A DNA stretch of 64,000 nt from assembly GCA_964035575.1 (NCBI GenBank), contig OZ037882.1, positions 1,302,001-1,366,000 of the forward strand, in the 5' to 3' direction. Position numbers and translations under genes: made by a program. Below are positions 27,364-37,232 of the stretch, piece by piece. The notes beneath the pieces were generated by a model that saw only the letters and a list, made by a program, of their open reading frames with translations, was not told where the DNA came from and searched no databases. This stretch comes from Rhynchopus sp. YZ270_cl-10 (Eukaryota; Euglenozoa; Diplonemea; Diplonemida; Diplonemidae). How positions within the stretch are numbered: the stretch's first letter is position 1; each line of letters begins with the position of its first letter.

Positions 27364-30318
27364 TCACAACTCCCAATCAACTTGATATAAAATCTCATTG
27401 GGAAATCCCCTATGCAATTGTTCCAAACCATTTTTGTGTGTTTCCAATTCACGTTCAGGAGACCCTGTACCAATATTAAAATGATCAGGGTTTGAAGTAT
27501 GTAATAAAATAATCCTGTCTTTTGCAGGAATATTAGCAAGAACTTGTTCAGTAGACAAGTTGTTCCCCAAAAAGTGAAAAGATGAGGGCTTGTTATCTTG
27601 GTTCATTTTGACAATAGTTATTAGAACACATTTTAAGAGACTCACCAAGGCAAACTCAATCTGTTCTGCATAGTCTGATGTTGCGTACGTCCCATCAATC
27701 CTGCCAGTTATCCTGTTAATAAGGGCGTTGTAGGTGCCTACAATCGAGGATACGGTGTTAGCGTTTTCAGGTACAATAAGAGGATGATGTTTTATTGTAG
27801 TACTGTTCTGCACAACAAACAATTCCAATTCTCTTCTGAGTTGATTCCCTTGTCCTATCCTCTTTGTAATAGACTGGTCTACAGCATGGTAAAAGCAAGT
27901 ACCATCCCCCAAAACCCTGGTAATGGAGAGCTTCGGCTTTTGTGCTGTTGTTGCTTCTGCTGATGTAGGGTTATTCTTCTTCCGCTTCTTAGGAGACTTA
28001 TCTTCTGGGTCTCTCTTCCTCTTTTTGGCTACATAGACAAGATCTTCAGCATCTTCAAACTGAATGCTCTCGCACTGCATTGGCATGGGGTCCCAGAATT
28101 TATGGTCGTCAGATGGTGGAGGCATCTTTGCTTGTTTGTGGGTCTGTTCAGAGTACTCTTTGTCAGTCATGACGTGGTAACTCTGTAGCATGGCCTCTTC
28201 TGCTTCAGTCAGCTGCATAAAGATGCCCTCGAGTCCACGGTCAGCAACAGATTTCAGCATGTCCTTGTACACAGGGTTTGACACTCTGTATGGCTCCACA
28301 ATAGTTCTGGTTGATTTGGTCCATTTCTTCAGAGGCACTGCAACCTTGACATGCTCTGCCTTTGGGCATCTGCTCAGAGCAACGTACAACTGCCCATGTG
28401 CAAAGCACTGAGACTCTGTGAGGTCGAGTCCAACCCTATCGAGGGTCTGTCCCTGAGACTTGTTAATTGTAGAGGCGAATGACAGTGCGACAGGAAACTG
28501 GACACGCTGCATGCTGAAACCAGCCTTCTTCTCGTCAGGAGTGTTCTTAACTCTGGGGATGTTCACTTCCGTTCCAACTCTTTTAGGGTCACCCACAATG
28601 ATCCCCTGAATGTTGAGCTGTGTCACGCCAGTCACAATAAACCTCGTTCCATTGCAGAGACCCTTTGGTGGGTTGAGGTTTTTAAGCAACATTAGAGGAG
28701 CACCAACCTTGACAGTGATGCAGTGGTCAGGTATGCCTGTCTGCTGGTACGCATTCATCACGTCTGAGTCAATGGCAGATTCTCCCTCAACAGACTCCTC
28801 TGTGCATGTGTCCTTCCCTGTAAGCTGGAACTCATGGAGTACTTCTTTTTGTTTCCCACACAGCCTCTTGAGACAAATGTTGTTCATTGCCTTCTGAGCT
28901 TTGTTAGTTGGTGCAAGGATCATGCCATTTCCAACTACACCTTCTCCAATCAGAGGGAAGACGTGGGTGATTAAATCATCAGGTACAACATAATCCCCAC
29001 AATCCTTTCGGTAGAGGTTTCTTGGGAGAGATATGGAACCGTCTCTATCGTTGCACGACCCATCGCCAATGGTTCCCAGGTAGGTAGCCCAATTTTTGTC
29101 ATCCTTCTGCCTCATTATCTCGACAAGGGACAGCATAGTCATATTTTGGAATAGAGGAGAAGTATGCAGACAGTTTTTAAGCGTGGCACTCTTGTCTCCC
29201 TCAGTGACAGGAAGAATCTGCTTGAAGTCGCCACCAAGAACCACAGTAATTCCACCAAACCACATGGCCTTTTCAGTAACCTTTCTGCAGGTTCTGTCGA
29301 GAAGTTCTATGTGGCCCCTGTTTGCCATCACCACCTCATCAAAGACAATGAGATCCGTTGCGCGGATGAGATCTTCAATTTCTTTTGTCAGTTTGCAGAC
29401 AGAGTGGTGGTCATCAGGGTACAGATCAAGAGGAAACTTGAATCTGTTGTGGGATGTTCTTCCTCCAGGCAGGAGCATTGCTGCAATACCAGAGCTTGCG
29501 ACTGCAAGGGCAATGTTAGGACGATGTGTGTCATCTTGCGCCGGAACCCCTCTGTGGCTTCTGCACCAACTGAGCATGGCCTGGTAGGTAAACGTTTTTC
29601 CAGTCCCTGCAGCACCCTGAAGCAGAAACATCTCGCCTTTGCCCTGAGTCACAGAGAGTTGAACACGCTGAACTGCTTCCATCTGTTTTGTATTGAGCTT
29701 AGGTTGAATCTTCTCCCACTCTTGCCACTGCTTTTCCATGTTGTAGATTTCATCCTTCATAACCCAAGACACTCCATCGTTCGCACTCCTCACAGCAGCT
29801 GTTGGTGTTGGGAGTCCAAAGACTTCTAGCTTTACATCCGACCCACAAATGTTTCTCAACACATTCTGAATATCCAACAGTGCTTCATTTTCCTCCTGCT
29901 CAGATACCGTAGCCTCCCCATCCGGTGCAGTCTCTCCCTGCTTCAGAGGACGCTTGCACAGCTCCACCTTGTATGTCTTCCAGAGTTCTTTCATGTCATT
30001 AGGAGGAATAGCAAAGGAGTTGAGTAGAACAGCAAGGGTAAACCTGAGGCATCTTCCTGACACAGTGGTTTTGACTGCATCCACAAGTGTAAGCTTCACA
30101 AGTTTACCATCCTGAAGGAGCCCCATTTCATTTGCTGCATCCGTAAAGGACTCGCACTTTTTCCCTTCTACAGTCATCAGGTCATCAAAGCTAGTGGGTC
30201 CTTTTCTCACCATGAGGATAGTGCGCCTGAAGCTCCTTATCCAAAACAGGGGTTCTGTACAGGCGACCAATAGCCAGAAGATGGGACTTTGCAGCTCGTG
30301 ATCTGTCCGTTGTGACAA
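27364..30318 (-). CDS. Helitron A helicase (Pif1-like) with C-terminal OTU
   Basis: Pif1/RecD-type superfamily 1 helicase. Walker A GAAGTGKTFTYQAML; Walker B DLIVFDEVVM; TVVLGGDFKQILPV; LMLLKNLNPPKGLCNGTRF; TINKSQGQTLDRVGLDL; QLYVALSRC. It unwinds DNA during rolling-circle transposition. A linker with basic nuclear-localisation-like runs (KKRKRDPEDKSPKKRKK) leads to an OTU-like domain: GDGTCFYHAVDQS with a distal His in NPDHFNIGTG. Helitron proteins are normally one polypeptide with Rep first. Here Rep ends at 30191 and this frame overlaps it by 128 nt, consistent with one small deletion near 30235-30245 that shifts the frame. The start at 30318 is therefore only an open-frame limit. No introns seen, unlike Helitron B. 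Confidence 0.85.
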   Translation of the reverse strand: MSQRTDHELQSPIFWLLVACTEPLFWIRSFRRTILMVRKGPTSFDDLMTVEGKKCESFTDAANEMGLLQDGKLVKLTLVDAVKTTVSGRCLRFTLAVLLNSFAIPPNDMKELWKTYKVELCKRPLKQGETAPDGEATVSEQEENEALLDIQNVLRNICGSDVKLEVFGLPTPTAAVRSANDGVSWVMKDEIYNMEKQWQEWEKIQPKLNTKQMEAVQRVQLSVTQGKGEMFLLQGAAGTGKTFTYQAMLSWCRSHRGVPAQDDTHRPNIALAVASSGIAAMLLPGGRTSHNRFKFPLDLYPDDHHSVCKLTKEIEDLIRATDLIVFDEVVMANRGHIELLDRTCRKVTEKAMWFGGITVVLGGDFKQILPVTEGDKSATLKNCLHTSPLFQNMTMLSLVEIMRQKDDKNWATYLGTIGDGSCNDRDGSISLPRNLYRKDCGDYVVPDDLITHVFPLIGEGVVGNGMILAPTNKAQKAMNNICLKRLCGKQKEVLHEFQLTGKDTCTEESVEGESAIDSDVMNAYQQTGIPDHCITVKVGAPLMLLKNLNPPKGLCNGTRFIVTGVTQLNIQGIIVGDPKRVGTEVNIPRVKNTPDEKKAGFSMQRVQFPVALSFASTINKSQGQTLDRVGLDLTESQCFAHGQLYVALSRCPKAEHVKVAVPLKKWTKSTRTIVEPYRVSNPVYKDMLKSVADRGLEGIFMQLTEAEEAMLQSYHVMTDKEYSEQTHKQAKMPPPSDDHKFWDPMPMQCESIQFEDAEDLVYVAKKRKRDPEDKSPKKRKKNNPTSAEATTAQKPKLSITRVLGDGTCFYHAVDQSITKRIGQGNQLRRELELFVVQNSTTIKHHPLIVPENANTVSSIVGTYNALINRITGRIDGTYATSDYAEQIEFALVSLLKCVLITIVKMNQDNKPSSFHFLGNNLSTEQVLANIPAKDRIILLHTSNPDHFNIGTGSPERELETHKNGLEQLHRGFPNEILYQVDWEL

Positions 30319-33300
30319 GCGACTCAGTCCTGGGGCAGTACACGTAGCTTTTCCTCAGGGTCCACTCTGCTTTATCTCTGGAGAAGGCAAAGTATTCAGG
30401 AACAGTGATGTAGTTCAGGGTTTGTATTCCCTGGTACTTGGAAGACGGGTCACGTTTTGCGTCACTATTTGCAGCAAACCAGGCTGTGAGTGTTGTGTCC
30501 GTGGCCTTGTCAAGAGCCTCTGCCTCCTTGCCAGGAAAGTAGTACAGCCTTTGCTGGCCTGCAAGATGAACATCAAGTCTGGTGACACTTGGGTCAATGT
30601 ATCTCATCTTTGTTCCGAGAAGGTATCCAATGGCCTCAAGTGACCCAATGTGTATGCCTGTCAGATAGCTCATGCACTCATCCGTTTTGTTTTTTTCCCC
30701 GTCTTTGGCTGAAACTGAAACATTAGCATACTCATCGTCCTTGAACAGATACTTGAAGAGGTATCTGATGACAACTGGAGATCCAACAGCCTCTATGTTG
30801 AAGTGGCTCATGAACTGGGTGAGAAGAACTATGTTGTAGGAAACAACATAGCGGTTGTCTCTACAGCTGGGGTGTACCTTCCCTTCTGTGGCCAGCTTTC
30901 TTGCCCGCTCTTGGTCTTTTTCCGCAACAGCGCTTGTTCTCCCATTTTCAGGCCGCATACCATAGCTGTACATTCCTGTCTCAGTTGCCAGGGTATCTTC
31001 CCGAAAGTTTTTAGGGTAGTGCTGTTTGCACCGTGCGTTGCCGTCTGGGCCGGGCACCTTGCATCGTGCACTGGGCACAGTATCACACTTGGTGTGCATC
31101 ATCTGCTCCGACACCAAGTTGTATAGCTCTTCTTGCGTTTCGGGATCAGGCAACTGGCAGGACACCGCCATGTCAAAAATGGCTGCAGACTTCGGCTTAT
31201 GCTCCTTGGAAACCCACAGAAGAAGATGCAAGTGGGGGAGTCCGCGCTTCTGGTACTCCACCACACGAACCATTGCCTGGTACGTCCCGAGTGCATTCTC
31301 TTTCAACTTTTTCTCAAGTTGATCCATCTTGAGGTTGAAGACTCGGTGCACAAGATCAGACCTGTCACAGGGTCTTTCTCCTGGACGCAGCTCCCTGAGA
31401 ATCTCTGGCCAGTGTGGGTTGGCTGTCATGGTCAGGAAATAATCGGGGCAGCCAAGACGGGCCTTCAACGCAAGTGAATCGTTGAGGTCTTGAATCCTAG
31501 CTCTCTTCCCACGCGGGTAGCTGGCATAGAGGGTGGTGGTGGCTGTTGTAGTGTCATTGGTCGCATCGTGTGTGGTGACGCGACGGTTTTCCACCACTGT
31601 CGTAACACGGGCCTCTTCAAGGAATTCTTTTGTTGCATACTTCTTTACTATCTGCTGGCTGTGGTAAGATATGCGTTGCGTAATGGCACGGATGCCAAGC
31701 TGAAGGAAGAAGTATTCTGTCAGCTTGCGCCCTATAAGTGCAGGCCCTGGTTCCCCATCTGGGTTCTTCTCGGTCGCCCGTGAAAACAGGTGGAAGCAGC
31801 CATACTCCTGTGCTGACACACCACTGTAGGGGTTTGGCGTTGCTTCATCTTTTCGACTGTGTCTCCAACCTGTACTGTCCTTTGGACACACATGGATAAG
31901 GGGAAAACACAGCGGCTCAAACCTCGCATCAAAATCCGATATCTTTCTGCTGTATCTATCGCTTCCTTCACCTTCACCTTCAGCTTCTCCCTGCATAATA
32001 ACGCTGTACTGCTGCCGGCCCCAACCTGCTGCGTATTTGTGATCATCTGTTCCAGTACTGACAGTATATACAGCCCGCAATTCATCTTCTGCAGCGGCGT
32101 TTGCGTACTCCCGTCCCGTCTTCTCAGGTCCTCGCAGATCGTCAAAGTTAATGGCCACATGTGTGTTCTCTTCGGCACTGTCCATCAGAACTGAGGCTCT
32201 CCTGAACATCCTGACATAGCAATTGTCTTTCAGCATGGTCATGATGTCCTGGTAGAGAGTAGTGTCGCGTTCCAGTTCTGGGATCCTCTCCATCTCTTGC
32301 AAGCCTTTCAAGGCGCGGTCCTGCTCGTTGTATCCACCAACAAACCAGGTTTGGTTTCTTGTTTCCGCATCGTCAGACAGGCCCATAATTTTCTTCACCC
32401 CTTTTCCTTTTACAACTATGTTGTGTATTCCGCGTGTGTTGGAAAACAACTTGTGGGGGGTATGCAATGCCTTGGCCATCTGATGATAAGAATTCAGGCG
32501 GTATGAATTCTTGAGAAACATTTGATCCGAGAACAATCTTTTGTGGTTGTCGTTCTCAAATTCAATTGGCCCAGGGATGTCTCTCGCCTTGATCCTGTTG
32601 CAGCAAATTCCATATCTCCCTTCTCCTCGGACCTCACCAGAGAAGAGCTTTGCACCACATTTTCTACAGACAGAATTCATCCCCCCAATGTCAGCATAAG
32701 ACACGCATCCATTTGTGTAGTCTTCAAGCTTCATTGCAGCTGAGTGGAGGCTTGGGTCAAGACTTCTCCCACACATTTCCGAAGTAGAAACCCTATTTTC
32801 GAATTCTGCAACTAATGCTTGACAGATGGGTCCGTTTGTTCTCAGCGTATCGGACCTCTTCTCGAGCCATCTTTCGCAGATGTCATTTGCACAGTTCTCT
32901 ATTGATCCAAGAATGTACGGAGAAAGTCCTTGCATGCCATGACTTTTTTCTTCCTCAAGCAACTTGATTCTCTTCTTGTCGGAGTATGTGAGAGAATCAA
33001 GAGAACGGTTCCAGCGAGACTCTAACTCAGGATGTACAGCAAAGAGATCCCTGAACGAAGATTTATTAGTTATTGTTCTAATAGAAGCAATAACGTACGC
33101 AAGACGGCATTTTGCAACGTGCGTGATGTGCATGTACCTGAAGAGACAATGTGGATCATGTATTTTTGTTTTGTTGTATCTCTGTAAACACCACTCACAG
33201 ACATCGTATTGAGTGTGTGGTGCAGAGCTTTCGTACTGGCTGCAGAAAAAATTTATATCTTCTAACTGCATTTGTGATGTTTCAGCCGAGAGACGCAAAG

Positions 33301-33418
33301 ATTCACGCATGTCCGACAGGTATCTAGACCATCCATTCGATGGGGGCTCTCTGGCGCAGTCATCCAAATCTCCATCTATCATATGACCATAGAGATCTTG
33401 ATATCCCCCTTCCAACAT
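30191..33418 (-). CDS. Helitron A replication initiator (HUH-Y2 Rep)
   Basis: 1,075 residues from ATG at 33418. Helitron-like N-terminal region with cysteine pairs (CEWCLQRY, CRKCGAKLFSGE), then the Rep core: FLTMTANPHWPEI, HUH motif GLPHLHLLLW (the two His codons lie within 31226-31234), and the two catalytic tyrosines in RYLFKYLFK near 30750-30770. Rep nicks the element end, bonds to it through tyrosine and drives rolling-circle transfer. The frame leaves the family alignment after LDKEL, so the last ~12 residues are off-frame. Otherwise the Rep part looks whole. Confidence 0.85.
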   Translation of the reverse strand: MLEGGYQDLYGHMIDGDLDDCAREPPSNGWSRYLSDMRESLRLSAETSQMQLEDINFFCSQYESSAPHTQYDVCEWCLQRYNKTKIHDPHCLFRYMHITHVAKCRLAYVIASIRTITNKSSFRDLFAVHPELESRWNRSLDSLTYSDKKRIKLLEEEKSHGMQGLSPYILGSIENCANDICERWLEKRSDTLRTNGPICQALVAEFENRVSTSEMCGRSLDPSLHSAAMKLEDYTNGCVSYADIGGMNSVCRKCGAKLFSGEVRGEGRYGICCNRIKARDIPGPIEFENDNHKRLFSDQMFLKNSYRLNSYHQMAKALHTPHKLFSNTRGIHNIVVKGKGVKKIMGLSDDAETRNQTWFVGGYNEQDRALKGLQEMERIPELERDTTLYQDIMTMLKDNCYVRMFRRASVLMDSAEENTHVAINFDDLRGPEKTGREYANAAAEDELRAVYTVSTGTDDHKYAAGWGRQQYSVIMQGEAEGEGEGSDRYSRKISDFDARFEPLCFPLIHVCPKDSTGWRHSRKDEATPNPYSGVSAQEYGCFHLFSRATEKNPDGEPGPALIGRKLTEYFFLQLGIRAITQRISYHSQQIVKKYATKEFLEEARVTTVVENRRVTTHDATNDTTTATTTLYASYPRGKRARIQDLNDSLALKARLGCPDYFLTMTANPHWPEILRELRPGERPCDRSDLVHRVFNLKMDQLEKKLKENALGTYQAMVRVVEYQKRGLPHLHLLLWVSKEHKPKSAAIFDMAVSCQLPDPETQEELYNLVSEQMMHTKCDTVPSARCKVPGPDGNARCKQHYPKNFREDTLATETGMYSYGMRPENGRTSAVAEKDQERARKLATEGKVHPSCRDNRYVVSYNIVLLTQFMSHFNIEAVGSPVVIRYLFKYLFKDDEYANVSVSAKDGEKNKTDECMSYLTGIHIGSLEAIGYLLGTKMRYIDPSVTRLDVHLAGQQRLYYFPGKEAEALDKATDTTLTAWFAANSDAKRDPSSKYQGIQTLNYITVPEYFAFSRDKAEWTLRKSYVYCPRTESLVTTDRSRAAKSHLLAIGRLYRTPVLDKELQAHYPHGEKRTH

Positions 33419-33614
33419 AGTTATGGTGTGTTATGTTTTTCTGTTTGTAATGACTGATGATGGATAAAAATGTTCTCAGAATTATTGGAAAAATAGGACA
33501 TTCCTTTTTTGTTGTTGTATTATGTGATTTGATATTCTGTGTCTGACAAAATATACAAATATATTGGAAGAGTAGGAAAAATTCGGAAAACAAATAAATA
33601 ACAAACAAAAAGTA

Positions 33615-34345
33615 ACTGAGACAAAAAAACCCGAAAACCCGCAAGCCCACAAAGACATATCCCCACTTATCGCTATTTTGTATTTTGTTTTCTTTTTTTA
33701 TCCCTTATGTTAATGTTCACAACTCTATCACACAAATCATTGCATCAATAGACCTGTCACAGGCTCCCCCTTGAATAAGTATTTAAACAAATACTTAACA
33801 ACAAGGACCCCGCGCACTTCCTCATTGTTTCTGTGGCGCCGATATTTCAGGAGAAGATTGTATTGAACCACCCACCTGTCGTTCATCAGATACTGACTGA
33901 AAGCTTTGTAGAGGTTTGGGTGTGCTAATGGTCCCGGGAGTTGTACAATGTGATCCACATTTAAAGGGTTCTTCGGTGATGTTCTGTTGTCTTTCCAAAG
34001 AATTGCGTGAGCATGAGGCAGACCCCTCTTCTGGTACTCCTTGCAATGTGATCCCCAAGAACATTTTTTTCTCTGATATAATTTACAAGCTCCTTCACCT
34101 TGAGGTAGAAGATGCGGTGCACCAGATCCGGACGGTCAATAGCTGTCTCCCCTTCTAGCAGATTAGACTGAATCTCATACCACATTGGGTTGAACGTCAT
34201 AGTTTGTTTGTGTGTTATTCTTCCTTCTGCTGATAAATAAAAATGTACTTTGTTATTTCAGAAAAAAAAATTTTTTTCTATTTTTTTATTGTATCTGATA
34301 TTTTGTGTCTGAAAAAATATACAAATAAAACGGAAAAATTAAAAA
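33615..34345 (-). mobile_element. Helitron C: decayed short relative in tandem with Helitron A
   Basis: Keeps flanking sequence like both sides of Helitron A around a shrunken Rep relic. Lies immediately upstream of A in the same orientation, so the two form a head-to-tail pair. Confidence 0.6.
33745..34200 (-). pseudogene. Rep remnant related to Helitron B
   Basis: Pieces in two frames match the Helitron B Rep. MTFNPMWYEIQSNLLEGETA and the LVHRIFYLKVKELV region (near 34080-34200) match one part. DHIVQLPGPLAHPNLYKAF, NRWVVxYN-like residues and KYLFKYLFKGE (near 33760-33958) match later parts. The HUH motif and the ~80 residues between are shortened or out of frame. It cannot act as a Rep. 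Closer in sequence to Helitron B at 47 kb than to Helitron A next door. Confidence 0.8.
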
Positions 34346-34654
34346 CAGAAGACAATGCTCGAGCGACACCTTTCTCTTTTATGGTGTCATAAAACGGGAG
34401 GGAAAAAGTAAAGATTGTTTGTTGTTTGCTTCCACACCGCTTCTGTTTCAGATGAAAGTTTTTTTTAAGGCTGTCCTTACAAGCGTATGCCAAAACGCTC
34501 GCCTCATGGGTGTGGACTTTTTTTTATAAAATATAAATTGAGTAGGGGAAAAAAAGCGGGGGAATGCGCAGAAGCACTATTTTTTACGGGGATCATTTTG
34601 TCAAATACTACAACTACTAAAAAAATTTACTGTAAAAAATAATGATAAAAATTC
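34346..34654. other. AT-rich spacer; nothing recognised
   Basis: Poly-T and poly-A runs; no conserved motif seen. Confidence 0.45.
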
Positions 34655-35020
34655 CTAAAAATATTCTTCATCATCATCGTCATCATCTTCTGGAAGTGGG
34701 ATGGGGGTGGTGACCTGGGGTGCGGTAACCTGGGGTGTGGTAACCTGGGGTGTGGTAACCTGGGGGGTGGTCACCAGGGGGCTTTTTTTCTTGTAATTCC
34801 TCCTGGGTTTTGGAGATTTTTCCTCGTGCACTTTGACGTGGTTATTAAGTGCAGATAAGGTTTCGCAAACCTTCTTGCACGTTTCACAAACCCATACTCC
34901 TCTCCTCGCTGGAGTACGAGTACGAGTTGGGGGGGCCTGAGGGGCCTCCGGTGTTGTGGGGGTCTCAAGTGTGGGCGTCTCAAGTGTGGGGGTCTCAGGT
35001 GTTATAGCCTCCTGAGACAT
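34655..35020 (-). CDS. Small single C2H2 zinc-finger protein
   Basis: 121 residues, ATG at 35020. The N-terminus is a Pro/Thr-rich tandem (ETPTLETPTLETPTTPEAP). The centre is one classical C2H2 finger, VCETCKKVCETLSALNNHVKVH. A basic patch follows (KPRRNYKKK), then a VTTPQ repeat and an acidic end (DDDDDDEEYF). Likely a nucleic-acid-binding nuclear protein. It lies 55 bp downstream of the gene at 35076, same strand, and both lie upstream of the minus-strand Helitrons, so it may be a transposon accessory or a host gene. No family assignment beyond the finger. Confidence 0.55.
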   Translation of the reverse strand: MSQEAITPETPTLETPTLETPTTPEAPQAPPTRTRTPARRGVWVCETCKKVCETLSALNNHVKVHEEKSPKPRRNYKKKSPLVTTPQVTTPQVTTPQVTAPQVTTPIPLPEDDDDDDEEYF

Positions 35021-35075
35021 CCTCGAATTGCGCTGTGATTATTATTTGTATCAGTTGAATAAAACCAAATAGTCA

Positions 35076-35486
35076 TTATACCTTTGGTGTATCAACCCTC
35101 CTCCTCTTGTTTTGGTGGTTAACGATGTGTTCAATCGCACGTTCATGCTGTGTTAAGAAGAATTTAAAAGTAATAACTGTAATATTACATACCAGTGATG
35201 TGTAGAAGCTGTGGGCTGAACGGATCATGTTGTGAGCTTCTGTGAGTTGCCTGCACATTTCTTTAGTTTTCTCCATCTGGATATGTAGATCCGTGATCAG
35301 ACCCGCAAGACTATCATCAACCGGCTCATTAAGCACATTGTTTCTGATAACGTCATCCGGGAGCTCATCATCCGGCTGTGAATTAGGCCCTTCTTCAGTT
35401 GGAGTAGGAAGGAGCATCGGGGCTTCCGCAAGGAGATTGGTGGACTGCAAATCATCACTCCACGGTGTCGGTTTCTTGGGGTCCAT
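35076..35486 (-). CDS. Small coiled-coil protein with basic C-terminus, one intron
   Basis: Exon 1 35486-35193, intron 35192-35148 (45 nt, GTATGT...CACAG, phase 0), exon 2 35147-35076; 121 residues. Unspliced, the intron would add a hydrophobic insert (VCNITVITFKFF). The N-terminus is acidic and proline-rich. The central helix (LAGLITDLHIQMEKTKEMCRQ) continues across the splice into HERAIEHIVNH, and the end is a nuclear-localisation-like KRRRVD. Layout resembles the gene at 46039: acidic N-terminus, helix interrupted by a phase-0 intron of 45-49 nt, basic end. Function unknown. Confidence 0.6.
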   Translation of the reverse strand: MDPKKPTPWSDDLQSTNLLAEAPMLLPTPTEEGPNSQPDDELPDDVIRNNVLNEPVDDSLAGLITDLHIQMEKTKEMCRQLTEAHNMIRSAHSFYTSLVCNITVITFKFFLTQHERAIEHIVNHQNKRRRVDTPKV

Positions 35487-35762
35487 GTTGTTGTTTTTGT
35501 TTGTGTCGTAGGATTTTCTGGGGAGGGGAATGAATAAGAGAAATATATTAAGTAGGACCTACCAAAAAAATGGTATCTCCTGGGCTACAGACCACAAATC
35601 TAATTCATCTCCATCCATCTAATGCCTGAATTAAATTTGGTTAAAGGGTAAGGTGGCATTCCCTCCTACATACATCCCACACCGCAGGGAAACACCAATA
35701 CATATACAACTACCCAGTCAACTCGTAAACCTGTGTAGTCAATTTTGCTGTTTTTACAGTGT

Positions 35763-36135
35763 TTTCTATTGGTGAGTGAGTTTGTAGGAGTGCCGTCACC
35801 ATAGGAATAGTAATCTGAACATATATTAGCAATATTGTGTATACTGTGTATACTGTGTATACTGTGTATACTGTGTATACTGTGTATACTGTGTATACTG
35901 TGTATACTGTGTATACTGTGAATACTGTGTATACCTGCAACCCATGCCTTTTATGGTTGGTCAGTGAGTCTGTAGGAGTGCCGTCACCATAGGAATAGTA
36001 ATCTGAACATATATTAGCAATATTTTGTTGTTGTTGAGTTTGCGGGTTTGCAGAATATACTGTGTATACTGTGTATACTGTGTATACTGTGTATACTGTG
36101 TATACTGTGTATACTGTGTATACTGTGTATACTGT
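35763..36135 (-). repeat. Satellite with TATACTGTG 9-mer arrays, inverted relative to the 41-45 kb block
   Basis: Two core segments (TGTAGGAGTGCCGTCACCAT and neighbours, near 35763-35836 and 35943-36035), each followed by a run of GTATACTGT 9-mers. A GTTTGCGGGTTTGC octamer seed lies at ~36038. The cores are diverged from the main array. Confidence 0.85.
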
Positions 36136-36403
36136 AGTTTTTTAGCAATATTATATTTACTATTACGGGTTTGCTATTGTATGGAAATATTATTGGGTGT
36201 GTCCAGGGGTAAACACTCAGCAGAGTAAGTACGTAAGCACACTCACAGAACAGACTGGCAAAGTGTATCTCTTTTTACCTCACACTCCCCTCTTGTTTTT
36301 GTAAACCACCCAGGCACCCTTCATCCTCCATACCCAAACACCACAGCCTAACACACATTTTTTGAACACAACATGAACACACTATTAGAAGGCAAAGTGA
36401 TGA

Positions 36404-37039
36404 GAAGCAAGAGACCCTGGAAACCGTGCCCAGCTTGTTGCATTCCATTTTTCAGAAACATGTGAAACGAAAGGACGAACAGCATATCTTCAAGGAACCC
36501 TTGGAAATAGGCCACTGAATGTGTGCATACTATTTCACAGAGGGAAATGTAAGTCACAGAAGACGTGCCGTCAACTACATGTCAGTCCAGATGCTGTGGA
36601 CAGACTTCGCGATGAAATGGCGGGCCAGTGCTGCGCACTTCATTCCGGAAAATGGGTCAGCAAAAAATGCGTCATGTTGAAGGGAAAGGACAATATAGCA
36701 TTGCTCTCTGTGAGCAATTTCAGCAGTACAAGAGGTTTGGAGGAGCTTTTGCGCCGGGGGGACAAGATTATTGTACAAAAGAACAGGATTTGTGGGCTGA
36801 ACAAATTGAAGAGATGCAAATGGGGGGAGCGTTGTATCAACATCCATATATGCCGAGAACTTGACCTGGAGAACCTTGCATCATTCTGCCCTTCCAGTAC
36901 TTGCTCCAGCAGTGAATCCTATGCAGACACCTGGCAGGAATGCACATCGAGCAGCAAATCTAGTGTTGATACCCTATCTCCCTCAGCATCTGAAATAACC
37001 TTCATGGCACTGAACAGGTTTGCTGCACACTGGGTTTAA
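36404..37039 (+). CDS. CCCH zinc-finger protein (two fingers)
   Basis: The frame opens after a TGA at 36401-36403 and ends at TAA 37037-37039. No ATG lies upstream of the first finger, so the start is probably in an upstream exon. Finger 1 is CILFHRGKCKSQKTCRQLH and finger 2 CGLNKLKRCKWGERCINIH; both have C-x7-C-x5-C-x3-H spacing. Tandem CCCH fingers usually bind single-stranded RNA and affect mRNA stability or translation. The C-terminal ~60 residues are Ser-rich. It lies ~190 bp upstream of a gene with possible LOTUS-like domains on the same strand, suggesting a post-transcriptional theme. The finger call is firm, the role inferred. Confidence 0.65.
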   Translation, partial: EARDPGNRAQLVAFHFSETCETKGRTAYLQGTLGNRPLNVCILFHRGKCKSQKTCRQLHVSPDAVDRLRDEMAGQCCALHSGKWVSKKCVMLKGKDNIALLSVSNFSSTRGLEELLRRGDKIIVQKNRICGLNKLKRCKWGERCINIHICRELDLENLASFCPSSTCSSSESYADTWQECTSSSKSSVDTLSPSASEITFMALNRFAAHWV

Positions 37040-37232
37040 TAAATAAAAACCAAGACAAAAGAAAACAAAAATAAAGAACACTCCAAATTAAATAATATTG
37101 CAACCCATCCCAATTATTACTTATCCCTCCATCTGTTTTTCTTGTATTCTTTAAGTTTTTATTGTCTTACTCAACGGACTAACACATCACAGGCCACTAC
37201 TACAAATATACTGTCAACACAACAAGAACACA

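Larger units (their letters stand above)
27245..33600 (-). mobile_element. Helitron A, minus strand
   Basis: Autonomous-type Helitron with Rep and helicase-OTU reading frames. The outer limits are estimated from sequence shared with the neighbouring relic. The 3' side (27245-27375) resembles 33615-33735: CCCGCAA-type bases, ATATCCCC, a T-rich run, then GTTCACAACTC. The 5' side (33513-33595) resembles 34278-34345 (TGTGTCTGAMAAAATATACA, M = A or C). TC and CTRR end motifs were not resolved. Confidence 0.7.
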
